From Halobacterium sp. R2-5 (GTDB lineage: Archaea > Halobacteriota > Halobacteria > Halobacteriales > Halobacteriaceae), in contig NZ_JAANTH010000001.1 of NCBI RefSeq assembly GCF_011734195.1, forward strand, positions 62,001 to 126,000: a stretch of DNA of 64,000 nucleotides, given 5' to 3'. Every line of letters begins with the position of its first letter. Position 1 is the first letter of the stretch. Below are positions 17,581 through 24,770 of the stretch, piece after piece. A program made the position numbers and the translations under genes. A model generated the notes under the pieces. It saw nothing but the letters and a program-made list of their open reading frames with translations, did not search any database and had not been told where the DNA came from.

Positions 17581-18132
17581 ATGAAACGACGCAAATTCAT
17601 GGCCGGGCTGGGGACGACCGTCGCTACCGGAGCTACTATTCTGGGTAGCGGGGCGTTCACTAACGTGACCGCGGAACGCAATGTGTCTGTCAACGTCGCG
17701 CAAGACGACTTGGCATTCCTCCGACTCGACCCCTTGGTTGACAAGGGTCTCGATAATGACGATGATGGAGACCTCGAGATCACCGAGCGGTCGAGTGATC
17801 CCGGCCAAATGGTGAAGTTCGAACTTCCCGGCGGGGGAGACGGCGAGAACGCTGCAGCTGAAGGACTTGGTTCCGACTCAGTGTACGAGTTCCACGATCT
17901 CCTCGGAGTCCGGAACTGGGGGACTCAGCCCGTCCAAGTTCACAGCACGTACGATGGGACTAATCTCGCCGACATCGCCCTAGTGAGCGACGATGGAGTC
18001 CTTCGCGACGATCCGCCTGTCGTTGGGACGGGGGACATCCTTGAGGTAGGCCTCTACGTCGACACTCATGGATCAACCACCGGCGAGTTCGACGAGACGC
18101 TGACCATCGTCGCCGACCAGCCTGACGAATAG
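17581..18132 (+). CDS. Secreted DUF1102 / SipW-signal-type protein, paralogue B
   Basis: A 183-residue paralogue: MKRRKFMAGLGTTVATGATI, then GSGAFTNVTAERNVSVNVAQ at the processing junction, and the shared core FHDLLGVRNWGTQPVQVHS. The mature protein is acidic and beta-rich. It has no copy of the conserved upstream element, so it is probably transcribed with paralogue A. The gap contains a small imperfect hairpin (CTCACC/GGTGAG, 17544-17568). It is the most diverged member of the tandem set. Confidence 0.75.
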   Translation: MKRRKFMAGLGTTVATGATILGSGAFTNVTAERNVSVNVAQDDLAFLRLDPLVDKGLDNDDDGDLEITERSSDPGQMVKFELPGGGDGENAAAEGLGSDSVYEFHDLLGVRNWGTQPVQVHSTYDGTNLADIALVSDDGVLRDDPPVVGTGDILEVGLYVDTHGSTTGEFDETLTIVADQPDE

Positions 18133-18303
18133 TCGGGCACCCCTAAATTTGGTATTTTCGTACGAGAGTGCCCGTTAGATTCCCTGAGATACATCTAAGA
18201 AGAGTTCTGTCTCGGTTTAGGACGGCGTTGACGCTCATCTGGTTTAGTTCGATGCGTGTTAACTGGTATCAATGACTGCCAGAGGTGTATGCCAGATGAG
18301 CAA

Positions 18304-18320
18304 GTGAATTCTGAATTCAC
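18304..18320. promoter_or_regulatory. Palindrome GTGAATTCtGAATTCAC
   Basis: A perfect 8-1-8 inverted repeat that overlaps the beginning of conserved element copy 2 (18311-18342). The corresponding position in copy 1 has only a weaker dyad (ACTGA/TCAGT), so a regulator site may be stronger here. Confidence 0.5.
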
Positions 18321-18342
18321 GCTGCCGTATCAATACTACTTA
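18311..18342 (+). promoter_or_regulatory. Conserved upstream element, copy 2
   Basis: Second copy of the 32-base block described at 16809-16840, ending TCAATACTACTTA and starting 111 bases before the ATG of paralogue C. The exact conservation of spacing shows that a promoter-plus-gene unit was duplicated, or that the spacing matters. Confidence 0.6.
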
Positions 18343-18421
18343 CATAGGGGATGACTGGTTGAGTGGATGCTTCCGGGCGGTGTGGTACCGCGTGGGAGCG
18401 CGCGAACGAGGTAGTTCAACC

Positions 18422-18967
18422 ATGCAACGTCGCAAATTCGTCGCAGGACTCGGATCGCTCGCTGCCGCCGGGGCAGTCGGAATCGGCACGGGTGCGTTTA
18501 CGAGCGTGACTGCCGACCGCTCCGTCTCGGTCGAGGTAGCCGACGACAGTAGCGCGTTCCTCACGCTGAAACAACACGTCGGACAGTCGACACCGAACGA
18601 TGTGTTCTCCTCGCACGAGGACGGCGAGCTTGTTCTGGACTTCGACGAAACTGCGATTGGCGGCCAGGGCGTCAACCGTGACGCGGTCACGGCGTTCGAC
18701 AACGTCTTCAAACTCGAGAATCACGGTACGCAGCCGGTGAACGTCTGGTTCGAGCACGACCTTCCTGGTGTGACGTTCTACCGCTTCGACCCGAACTCGA
18801 ACAGCTTCGACGGCCCCGAGAACGCGAAGATCGGGCTCCACGTAGGTGCTCACATGGGTATCGGCGTCGAGATTGACACGACCGTCGGCGACTGGGACAG
18901 CGTGGATCAGCTCTCGGGGACTGTGACGATTCACGCGAGCGCCGAGGACCCGACTGGAGGGACCTAA
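18422..18967 (+). CDS. Secreted DUF1102 / SipW-signal-type protein, paralogue C
   Basis: A 181-residue exported protein starting at the ATG at 18422 (MQRRKFVAGLGSLAAAGAVG); upstream in-frame codons are part of the conserved leader, not coding. The junction GTGAFTSVTADRSVSVEVAD and the core GVNRDAVTAFDNVFKLENHG followed by QPVNVWFEHDLPGVTFY define the family and match the larger anchored paralogue downstream. The signal-coding DNA is nearly identical to paralogue A. The next paralogue starts three bases after its stop. Confidence 0.78.
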   Translation: MQRRKFVAGLGSLAAAGAVGIGTGAFTSVTADRSVSVEVADDSSAFLTLKQHVGQSTPNDVFSSHEDGELVLDFDETAIGGQGVNRDAVTAFDNVFKLENHGTQPVNVWFEHDLPGVTFYRFDPNSNSFDGPENAKIGLHVGAHMGIGVEIDTTVGDWDSVDQLSGTVTIHASAEDPTGGT

Positions 18968-18970
18968 CTC

Positions 18971-19651
18971 ATGCAGCGCCGCAAATTCGTCGCCGGCATC
19001 GGCTCGCTCGCTGCTGCGGGAGCGGCTGGCATCGGCACGGGCGCGTTCACCAGCGTCGAGGCTGACCGGGACTTCACGGTGGACGTCGCAGACGACGCGA
19101 ACGCGTTCCTCCGGATGGTCGCCGTCCCCGGGAGCGGGAACAGCGACTACGTCAAGGTCAGGGACGGCCAGCTGTCGGGCGACCTCTCCGGGGGGAACGA
19201 CAGTCTCCTCGGTGACGGTGTGAATTCCGGTGCCGTCACGACCGTCGACGACCTGTTCCGCATCGAGAACCACGGAACTCAGCCCGTGTACGTCTGGATT
19301 CTGGAGGACGGCGGCCGGAACGGGAGCAAGAACCATGCGTTCTACGTTGGGTCCTGGAGCGACGACGCGACGGCGATCAGCCTCGCGGACTTCAACGGCG
19401 ACCTCGACGCTCTGAAAGGGGACGGCCGTCAGCGCCAGCCCCAGTACGATGCTGGGGTCGACACCGCTGCTGTCAAACTGGGCGTCGGCGACTACGTCGA
19501 CGTCGGCCTCGTCGTCGATACGCCGCAGGGAAGCTCCGGGAGTCGAGTACTCAAGGACGGACAGGGGCCAGTAATCCACGCGACCGCCGAGCACTCGTCG
19601 CTCGCCGACGTCCTCACGCCAGTACACACTCCGAATGGCCCGCCACCGTGA
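18971..19651 (+). CDS. Secreted DUF1102 / SipW-signal-type protein, paralogue D
   Basis: A 226-residue paralogue (MQRRKFVAGIGSLAAAGAAG, then GTGAFTSVEADRDFTVDVAD). The core is GVNSGAVTTVDDLFRIENHG followed by TQPVYVWILEDG. The C-terminal third is longer than in the others, with a basic KGDGRQRQPQYDAG loop. It sits three bases after paralogue C and is certainly in the same transcript. No membrane anchor is present, so it is predicted to be released or polymerised outside the cell. Confidence 0.78.
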   Translation: MQRRKFVAGIGSLAAAGAAGIGTGAFTSVEADRDFTVDVADDANAFLRMVAVPGSGNSDYVKVRDGQLSGDLSGGNDSLLGDGVNSGAVTTVDDLFRIENHGTQPVYVWILEDGGRNGSKNHAFYVGSWSDDATAISLADFNGDLDALKGDGRQRQPQYDAGVDTAAVKLGVGDYVDVGLVVDTPQGSSGSRVLKDGQGPVIHATAEHSSLADVLTPVHTPNGPPP

Positions 19652-19758
19652 AATTGACTCCGGCTCCTGGTTTCGCGAGACGGAGGCGATATCCCTGAGG
19701 TGGTACGTGTGACGTGGTACAGCGTCGTGGCAGGGGTCGCTTGAGACCGTTCAAACGT

Positions 19759-19779
19759 GCCAATACTACGACCCGGTAG
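19759..19779 (+). promoter_or_regulatory. CAATACTAC element upstream of the anchored paralogue
   Basis: GCCAATACTACGACCCGGTAG repeats the CAATACTAC core of the two conserved upstream elements, here 75 bases (core end to start codon) before the gene instead of 83. It contains the small dyad ACTAC/GTAGT. It is probably the same regulator or promoter element in a diverged copy. Confidence 0.45.
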
Positions 19780-19843
19780 TGGTAACGAGCGATAACCGAA
19801 TGGCGCGTGGAACGAGCATCAGGCCACGGGAGCTGATTGAGTC

Positions 19844-21286
19844 GTGATAGAACGCCGACGCACCGTCGCACTCGCTGCCGCGCTCGCGCTCGCGGGAACC
19901 CTCGCGTTCCCGTCGGGAGCCGCGCCGCTGTTCTCCGGGCCGACCGACGACCTCGGCAACGACGTGGAGCTCGCGCCGAGCAGCGACTACGCCTACCTCC
20001 AAGAGGGCGAGCTCGTCGTCGACCTGTCGGCGGCGAACCCCGACGCGGAGGGCGTGAACGACGACGCCGTGACGGGCGTCGAGGACGTGTTCCGGGTGCG
20101 GTACAACGGCTCGCAGTACGCACACGTCTGGTTCACGCACGAGTCCGACGCGGTGACGTTCTACGCGAATGGCCAGCCCGTGCAGTCCGAGGCGGCGAAC
20201 GTGACGCTCGCGCCGAACGCGACCGTCTCGGTGGGAGTTCGTGTGGACACGACCGGTGAGACTGCCGACGGCCTCCTCAACGAGATTACCGTGCACGCGC
20301 GGGCGGCCGACCCCGAGGACGTCGCCAGCAGTGAGGATGGGGACGCAGCCGCACTCTCGTCCGGCGGATCGACAGTACAGACGCGGGCGCCGACCGCGAC
20401 CTCGCGGCGGTTCGTCGCGCTCGGCGTGAGCGCGGGGGAGGCGACCGCCTTCGACGCGTCCAGCCTCGCCATCGACGGCACGGACGGCGAGCTCACGCTC
20501 GACGAGGTCGACGTCGCGAGCACGGGCGGGTCGCTGTCGCTGGGCGTCGACGCGAACGGGACCGAGGACTCGCGGTCGCGAGTCGCCGAGCGGGGCGCGG
20601 AGCCGCTCGGCGCGGTCGCCGTGACGGATCGGCTGAAGAGCGCCGGACGCGCGACGCTACGGTTCAGCGTCCCCGTGGGATACTTCGAGGAGCGGGACGT
20701 CGCGCCGGAGAATCTCGCGGTCTACCGTGACGACGGCGGCGACGTCTCGAAGCTCCCCGTGGAGATGACCGGTGAGCGCGGCGGGCGCGTGCGCTTCGAG
20801 GCGGAGACGCCCGGATTCTCGACGTTCGTATTGGCTGCCGACCGGGCGCGTCTCCGAGTCACAGACGCGACGCTCGAGCGCGCGAGCGCTGCACCCGGGG
20901 AGGACGTCGTAGTGACGGCGAACGTCTCGAACGCTGGCAGCATCACCGGTGAGCGGACCGTCGCAGTGTCCGTCGACGGGAGCGTCGTCGCGGAGCGGAC
21001 GGTCGAGGTGGAAGCCGGCGAAACCGCGACCGTGACGGCGTCGGTCGCGCACAACGAGACCGGCGAGTACGCCGTCGCCGTAGACGGTGTCGACGCCGGG
21101 ACGCTCGTCGTGCAATCCAGTAATTCGAGCGGCGCGACGGCAGACCAACCGCCGGCCGGGGAGCCCGCCGACGAGCCAGTCAGGGAGCCGGCGGGGTTCG
21201 GGCTGACTGACCTGCTCGGGCTGGGAGCACTGCTCGTCGTCGTCGCGGCGTCGCTCGTGCTCGCGCGGCGGACGCCGTGGCGATGA
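19844..21286 (+). CDS. Membrane-anchored surface protein with DUF1102-like, PGF-pre-PGF-like and CARDB-like domains
   Basis: A 480-residue GTG-start protein. It has an N-terminal signal segment (residues 6-28) and a domain (about 38-155) clearly homologous to the secreted paralogues (GVNDDAVTGVEDVFRVRYNG, then HVWFTHESDAVTFY). A PGF-pre-PGF-like domain follows (about 185-333; FSVPVGYFEERDVAPENLAVY, ETPGFSTFVLA), then a CARDB/Ig-like domain (about 336-415) and one C-terminal transmembrane helix (about 455-475) ending RRTPWR. It is probably the anchor or base of the surface structure, analogous to TapA by role only. Confidence 0.75.
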   Translation: MIERRRTVALAAALALAGTLAFPSGAAPLFSGPTDDLGNDVELAPSSDYAYLQEGELVVDLSAANPDAEGVNDDAVTGVEDVFRVRYNGSQYAHVWFTHESDAVTFYANGQPVQSEAANVTLAPNATVSVGVRVDTTGETADGLLNEITVHARAADPEDVASSEDGDAAALSSGGSTVQTRAPTATSRRFVALGVSAGEATAFDASSLAIDGTDGELTLDEVDVASTGGSLSLGVDANGTEDSRSRVAERGAEPLGAVAVTDRLKSAGRATLRFSVPVGYFEERDVAPENLAVYRDDGGDVSKLPVEMTGERGGRVRFEAETPGFSTFVLAADRARLRVTDATLERASAAPGEDVVVTANVSNAGSITGERTVAVSVDGSVVAERTVEVEAGETATVTASVAHNETGEYAVAVDGVDAGTLVVQSSNSSGATADQPPAGEPADEPVREPAGFGLTDLLGLGALLVVVAASLVLARRTPWR

Positions 21287-21308
21287 CCGCCACAGTAGCG
21301 CCGGTGCG

Positions 21309-21331
21309 GCAGCCGGCCGTTCGCCGGCTGC
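21309..21331. terminator. 9-bp GC hairpin between the anchored protein and rhomboid genes
   Basis: GCAGCCGGC (21309-21317) and GCCGGCTGC (21323-21331) form a perfect stem with a 5-base loop, directly after the stop of the anchored protein. No T-run follows, so it could be a processing, stabilising or attenuating structure rather than a full terminator. Confidence 0.4.
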
Positions 21332-21347
21332 GCGAACAGGTCGACGT

Positions 21348-22196
21348 ATGAGCCGGGGAGATTGCCCGCAGTCGTTCCGGGAGGGGCTCCGTGACGGCGT
21401 CCACCTGCGGGACTGCCTCGCGCTCGCAGTCGTTCCCGCGGTCGTCCTCGGTGTCTTCGCACTGCCTACCGCGACGCGCGAGTCGCTGGTGTTCGCGTAC
21501 CGCGACCCGACGCTGGTGACCGCGTACGCGGCCCACTTCGTCCACTTCGAGCTCGAACACCTCGCGGCGAACCTCCTCGGGTACGCGCTACTCGCGGGGT
21601 TCGGATACGTGCTCGCGGCGCTGGCGGGCTGCCGGCGGCTGTTCGGCGCCGCGGCTGCGACGTACGTGCTCGCGTTCCCCCTCGTGCTGTCGGGACTGAA
21701 TCTCGCGGTTCCCAGGGACGCCGTCGGGTACGGGCTCTCGGGCGTGAACATGGCGTTCGCGGGCTTACTCGGGCTGGTACTGGTAGCGTACGTCGGTCGC
21801 CGAATCGACGAGCGGATCCGGGTACGATACGCGCCCGGGTTGTTCTTCGCGGCGGTCGCGGTGGTCTCGCTGGTCGCACTTCCCAGCCGGCAGGTGTCGC
21901 TCGTGCTCGCAGCGGCGAGCACGGCTGTCGTGGTTGGGTACGCGTTCTCCGTGCGCAGCGCGCGGCTGGCGTCACCCGACCCGGACTTGTGGGAGGGCAC
22001 ACAGGCCGACTGGGTCGACACCGGCGTGCTCGGCACCGTGGCGTTCCTCGGCTACCCGTTTGTCGGCTTTCCAGCGCCCACGCCCGCCGACGGCAGCGTG
22101 GTGAACGTCTACGTGCACTTGCTGGGGTTCTGTCTCGGGTTCATCGTCCCGTACGTCGCGCTCGCGGTGGGCGCGTTCGACGCGGCGACGAGTTAG
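21348..22196 (+). CDS. Rhomboid-family intramembrane serine protease
   Basis: A 282-residue polytopic membrane protein with the rhomboid signatures. HFELEHLAANLLGY (H71, N75) gives the TM2 H-x-x-x-N oxyanion motif, GYGLSG carries the nucleophile S131 in G-x-S-G, and VHLLGFCLGF carries the catalytic H257 in the last core helix. All catalytic residues are present. It cuts single-pass membrane proteins within the bilayer. Its place between an anchored surface protein and a signal peptidase suggests that it releases or matures components of the same surface system. Confidence 0.8.
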   Translation: MSRGDCPQSFREGLRDGVHLRDCLALAVVPAVVLGVFALPTATRESLVFAYRDPTLVTAYAAHFVHFELEHLAANLLGYALLAGFGYVLAALAGCRRLFGAAAATYVLAFPLVLSGLNLAVPRDAVGYGLSGVNMAFAGLLGLVLVAYVGRRIDERIRVRYAPGLFFAAVAVVSLVALPSRQVSLVLAAASTAVVVGYAFSVRSARLASPDPDLWEGTQADWVDTGVLGTVAFLGYPFVGFPAPTPADGSVVNVYVHLLGFCLGFIVPYVALAVGAFDAATS

Positions 22197-22247
22197 TGGA
22201 ACGAGCGTCCGAGGATTTTTGACGTATTGACACGTCGGGGCGAGTGA

Positions 22248-23411
22248 ATGTCTGTCCGCCGCGCACTCACGCTCGGCGCCGAAGCGTTCGTCGTCCTCGT
22301 CGTCGTCGCCCTGCTCGTCGGCCAGGTGCTCGGGACACCCGTCCTGTTGGGCTACGTCGAGACCGGGAGCATGGAACCGACGATGGAGCCCGGGGACGGC
22401 TTCGTCGCGATCCCGACGGCCATCGACGGCGACGTCGAGGAGGGCGACGTCATCGTCTTCCGCGCGGAGGAACTCCAAGGCGGCGGGCTGACCACGCACC
22501 GCGTCGTCGGCGAGACCGAACGCGGGTACATCACGAGGGGTGACGCGAACCCCTTCACCGACCAAGATGGCGGCGAACCACCCGTGAAGGACGCCCAGGT
22601 CGTCGCGAAAGCGCTCCAGGTCGGCGGCTCGGTCGTCGTCGTGCCGAACCTCGGCACGCTCGTCACCGGCCTCCAGAGCGCGTTCGCCGACGTCCAACGC
22701 CAGCTTGCGGCGACGACCGGGACGCGGGCCCTGCTGGGCACGCAAGGCATCGCGTACCTCCTCTTGGGGCTGTCGGCGCTGCTGTACGTCTTCGACCTGT
22801 TCTTCGCCAGCGACGGCCGCGACCGGAACCGCGACCGGGACCGCGACCGCGACCAGGGCGTCTCGCCGGGCGTCGTCGTCGCCGCGCTCGCCGCGGTGCT
22901 CGTGATCGCGGCGACCGCCGCCATGGTGGTGCCCGCGGGCACGCAGGAGTTCGGCGTGGTGAGCGCGGAGTTCGCGTCCGAGAACCCCACAGTCATCGAG
23001 CGCGGAGAGTCGGCGACGCTACCGTACACCGTGCCGAACGCCGGGCTCGTCCCGGTCGTCGCGTACGTTCAGCCGGCCAGCGACGGCGTGTCCGTGACGC
23101 CCGAGCGCGTCCACGTCGCCGGGCGCGGCGAAGCGACCGTCGACGTCACGCTGTCCGCGCCCGACGAGACCGGCTACTACCGGCGGTTCGTCACCGAAAA
23201 CCGCTACCTCGCCGTGCTCCCGACCTCGGTCGTTGGCTCGCTGCACGGGGTCCATCCGTGGCTACCGATTCTCGTCATCGACGCCGCGCTCGCGGGCGGG
23301 ATGGCGGCACTCGGGCTAGTCGTGCTCGGTGGACGCCGGGTGCGCGTGCGCAAGCGCGAGTCGCGCCACGACCGGTCGCTGTGGCGGCGCGCGCTCCGAT
23401 ACTTGCGGTGA
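22248..23411 (+). CDS. S26 signal peptidase (SipW/ER type) with extra ectodomain
   Basis: A 387-residue membrane protease. The catalytic serine is S41 (ETGSMEPTMEPGD) and the general base is H84 (TTHRVVGE), the Ser/His dyad of archaeal, eukaryotic and SipW-type enzymes; box E is TRGDANPF. After the catalytic part come a TM (about 167-187), a basic/acidic loop (RDRNRDRDRDRD), another TM (207-228), a beta-rich Ig-like ectodomain (about 232-325) and a final TM (340-361). The cluster supplies its likely substrates, the four secreted paralogues with SipW-type signals. Confidence 0.85.
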   Translation: MSVRRALTLGAEAFVVLVVVALLVGQVLGTPVLLGYVETGSMEPTMEPGDGFVAIPTAIDGDVEEGDVIVFRAEELQGGGLTTHRVVGETERGYITRGDANPFTDQDGGEPPVKDAQVVAKALQVGGSVVVVPNLGTLVTGLQSAFADVQRQLAATTGTRALLGTQGIAYLLLGLSALLYVFDLFFASDGRDRNRDRDRDRDQGVSPGVVVAALAAVLVIAATAAMVVPAGTQEFGVVSAEFASENPTVIERGESATLPYTVPNAGLVPVVAYVQPASDGVSVTPERVHVAGRGEATVDVTLSAPDETGYYRRFVTENRYLAVLPTSVVGSLHGVHPWLPILVIDAALAGGMAALGLVVLGGRRVRVRKRESRHDRSLWRRALRYLR

Positions 23412-23468
23412 CGGGGATACGGTTGGTTCACCGACAGTTCTATACAACCGCGTTACACAGGGGGAGCC

Positions 23469-24707
23469 ATGGGGGAGGGCACACGCTGGCTCAGGGCGCG
23501 AGCGATCGTATCGTCGTGGCTCCCCGTGCTGGTCGCAGCACTAGCAGTGCTCGCGGTCGCGGGCGGGTGGGCGATGTACACGGCCCACGCCGTTCCCGGA
23601 ACCACCCAGGAGCAATCCGAACGGGTGCACTGGACGGTCTCAGGGGAGTTCCAGCACGGCGCCGACGTCACCCGCGAGAACCCGGTTTTCGACGTCGGGA
23701 CGACGCTCGCGAACCGCTCGACGTACTTCACGGGCGCATCGCCGGAGCTCGACGGTCGGTACGTCGCGACGTACTCCGGCGTCGGCGCTCCCGCCGCGTC
23801 CATCGCTCTCAACGCCACGCTCGTCGTGCGCGCGGTCGGCGAAAACACCGTCTACTGGACCGACCGCACGCCGCTGGACGAGACGAGCGCCGACGCCGTG
23901 CAGTCCGGCGAATCAGCCAGCGTCGCCTTCTCGCTGAACGCCACGCGAATCGCGCAGCGGCAGTCCGAGATTCAGGACTCACTGGGGCAGACTCCCGGCG
24001 ACGTTGAGGCGTTCGTCGCGGTCGATACGGCCGTCGATGGCACCGCCGACGGACAGCCTGCATCGCTGTCGCTCACGCACCGCCTCCCGGTCTCGGTCGA
24101 CGGTGACACGTACACTGTCGGGCCCGCGGAGACCGGTAGCGAGCCCATGACGACGACCGAGACCGTGACTGTCACCAACGACTACGGGCCGCTGTGGACG
24201 ATTGGCGGCCCGCTCCTCTTCCTCGGTGGCGTCGGCGGCCTCGCGGTACTCGGCGCCGGGCGGTCCCGGGACGCGTTCGCGCTGTCCCCCGAGGAGCGAG
24301 ATCTGTTGGCGTTCCGCGACGACCGCGCGGAGTTCGACGAGTGGGTCGTCCGCGCCCGCCTCCCAGAAGCGGTCCGCGACCGCCCGCACGCAACTGCCGA
24401 ATCCCTCTCGGACGTCGTGGACTTCGCCATCGACTCGGACACCGCGGTCGTCGAAGACTCCGAATCGGGGACGTTCTACGTCGTCGCCGACCAACTGCTG
24501 GTCGTGTACGAACCGCCCGTGCTGGCTCGCGGGCACGAGACGAGCGGCGGCGTCGCCGGGCTCGGACTCCTCGAGAGTACCGACGAACAGACTGACCTCG
24601 TCGAAACCAGCCAGGACGCCGACGGTTCGGTGGCCGAGAGCGAGGAGACTACCGATAACTCCGACGACGACGCCGACCGCGAGGAGTCACCACGACCACA
24701 GGACTAG
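23469..24707 (+). CDS. DUF5305-like membrane protein next to the signal peptidase
   Basis: A 412-residue protein with one N-terminal TM (about 18-38), an extracellular beta-rich domain of ~195 residues (HWTVSGEFQHGADVTRENPVF...), a second TM near 238-258 and a cytoplasmic acidic tail. I assign it to the haloarchaeal DUF5305 type, commonly found beside S26 signal peptidases. TATA-like TCTATACAACC lies ~25 bases upstream, so it may have its own promoter besides read-through. It may be an assembly or accessory factor; the function is unknown. Confidence 0.72.
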   Translation: MGEGTRWLRARAIVSSWLPVLVAALAVLAVAGGWAMYTAHAVPGTTQEQSERVHWTVSGEFQHGADVTRENPVFDVGTTLANRSTYFTGASPELDGRYVATYSGVGAPAASIALNATLVVRAVGENTVYWTDRTPLDETSADAVQSGESASVAFSLNATRIAQRQSEIQDSLGQTPGDVEAFVAVDTAVDGTADGQPASLSLTHRLPVSVDGDTYTVGPAETGSEPMTTTETVTVTNDYGPLWTIGGPLLFLGGVGGLAVLGAGRSRDAFALSPEERDLLAFRDDRAEFDEWVVRARLPEAVRDRPHATAESLSDVVDFAIDSDTAVVEDSESGTFYVVADQLLVVYEPPVLARGHETSGGVAGLGLLESTDEQTDLVETSQDADGSVAESEETTDNSDDDADREESPRPQD

Positions 24708-24770
24708 TGGCTCGCGTTAGTGCGGACAGCGAGCCCAGCTGCGGACGTTCCGTCAGCGAGCCCGCCGCGG

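Larger units (their letters stand above)
18133..18421. promoter_or_regulatory. Intergenic region with palindrome and conserved element, upstream of paralogue C
   Basis: A 289-bp AT-rich gap without a gene. It includes CCCTAAATTTGG (18140-18151), the 17-bp palindrome at 18304-18320 and the second copy of the conserved upstream element. The last 15 bases before the ATG (AACGAGGTAGTTCAACC) also resemble those before paralogue A (AACGAGGTAACTCGAACA). Confidence 0.55.
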
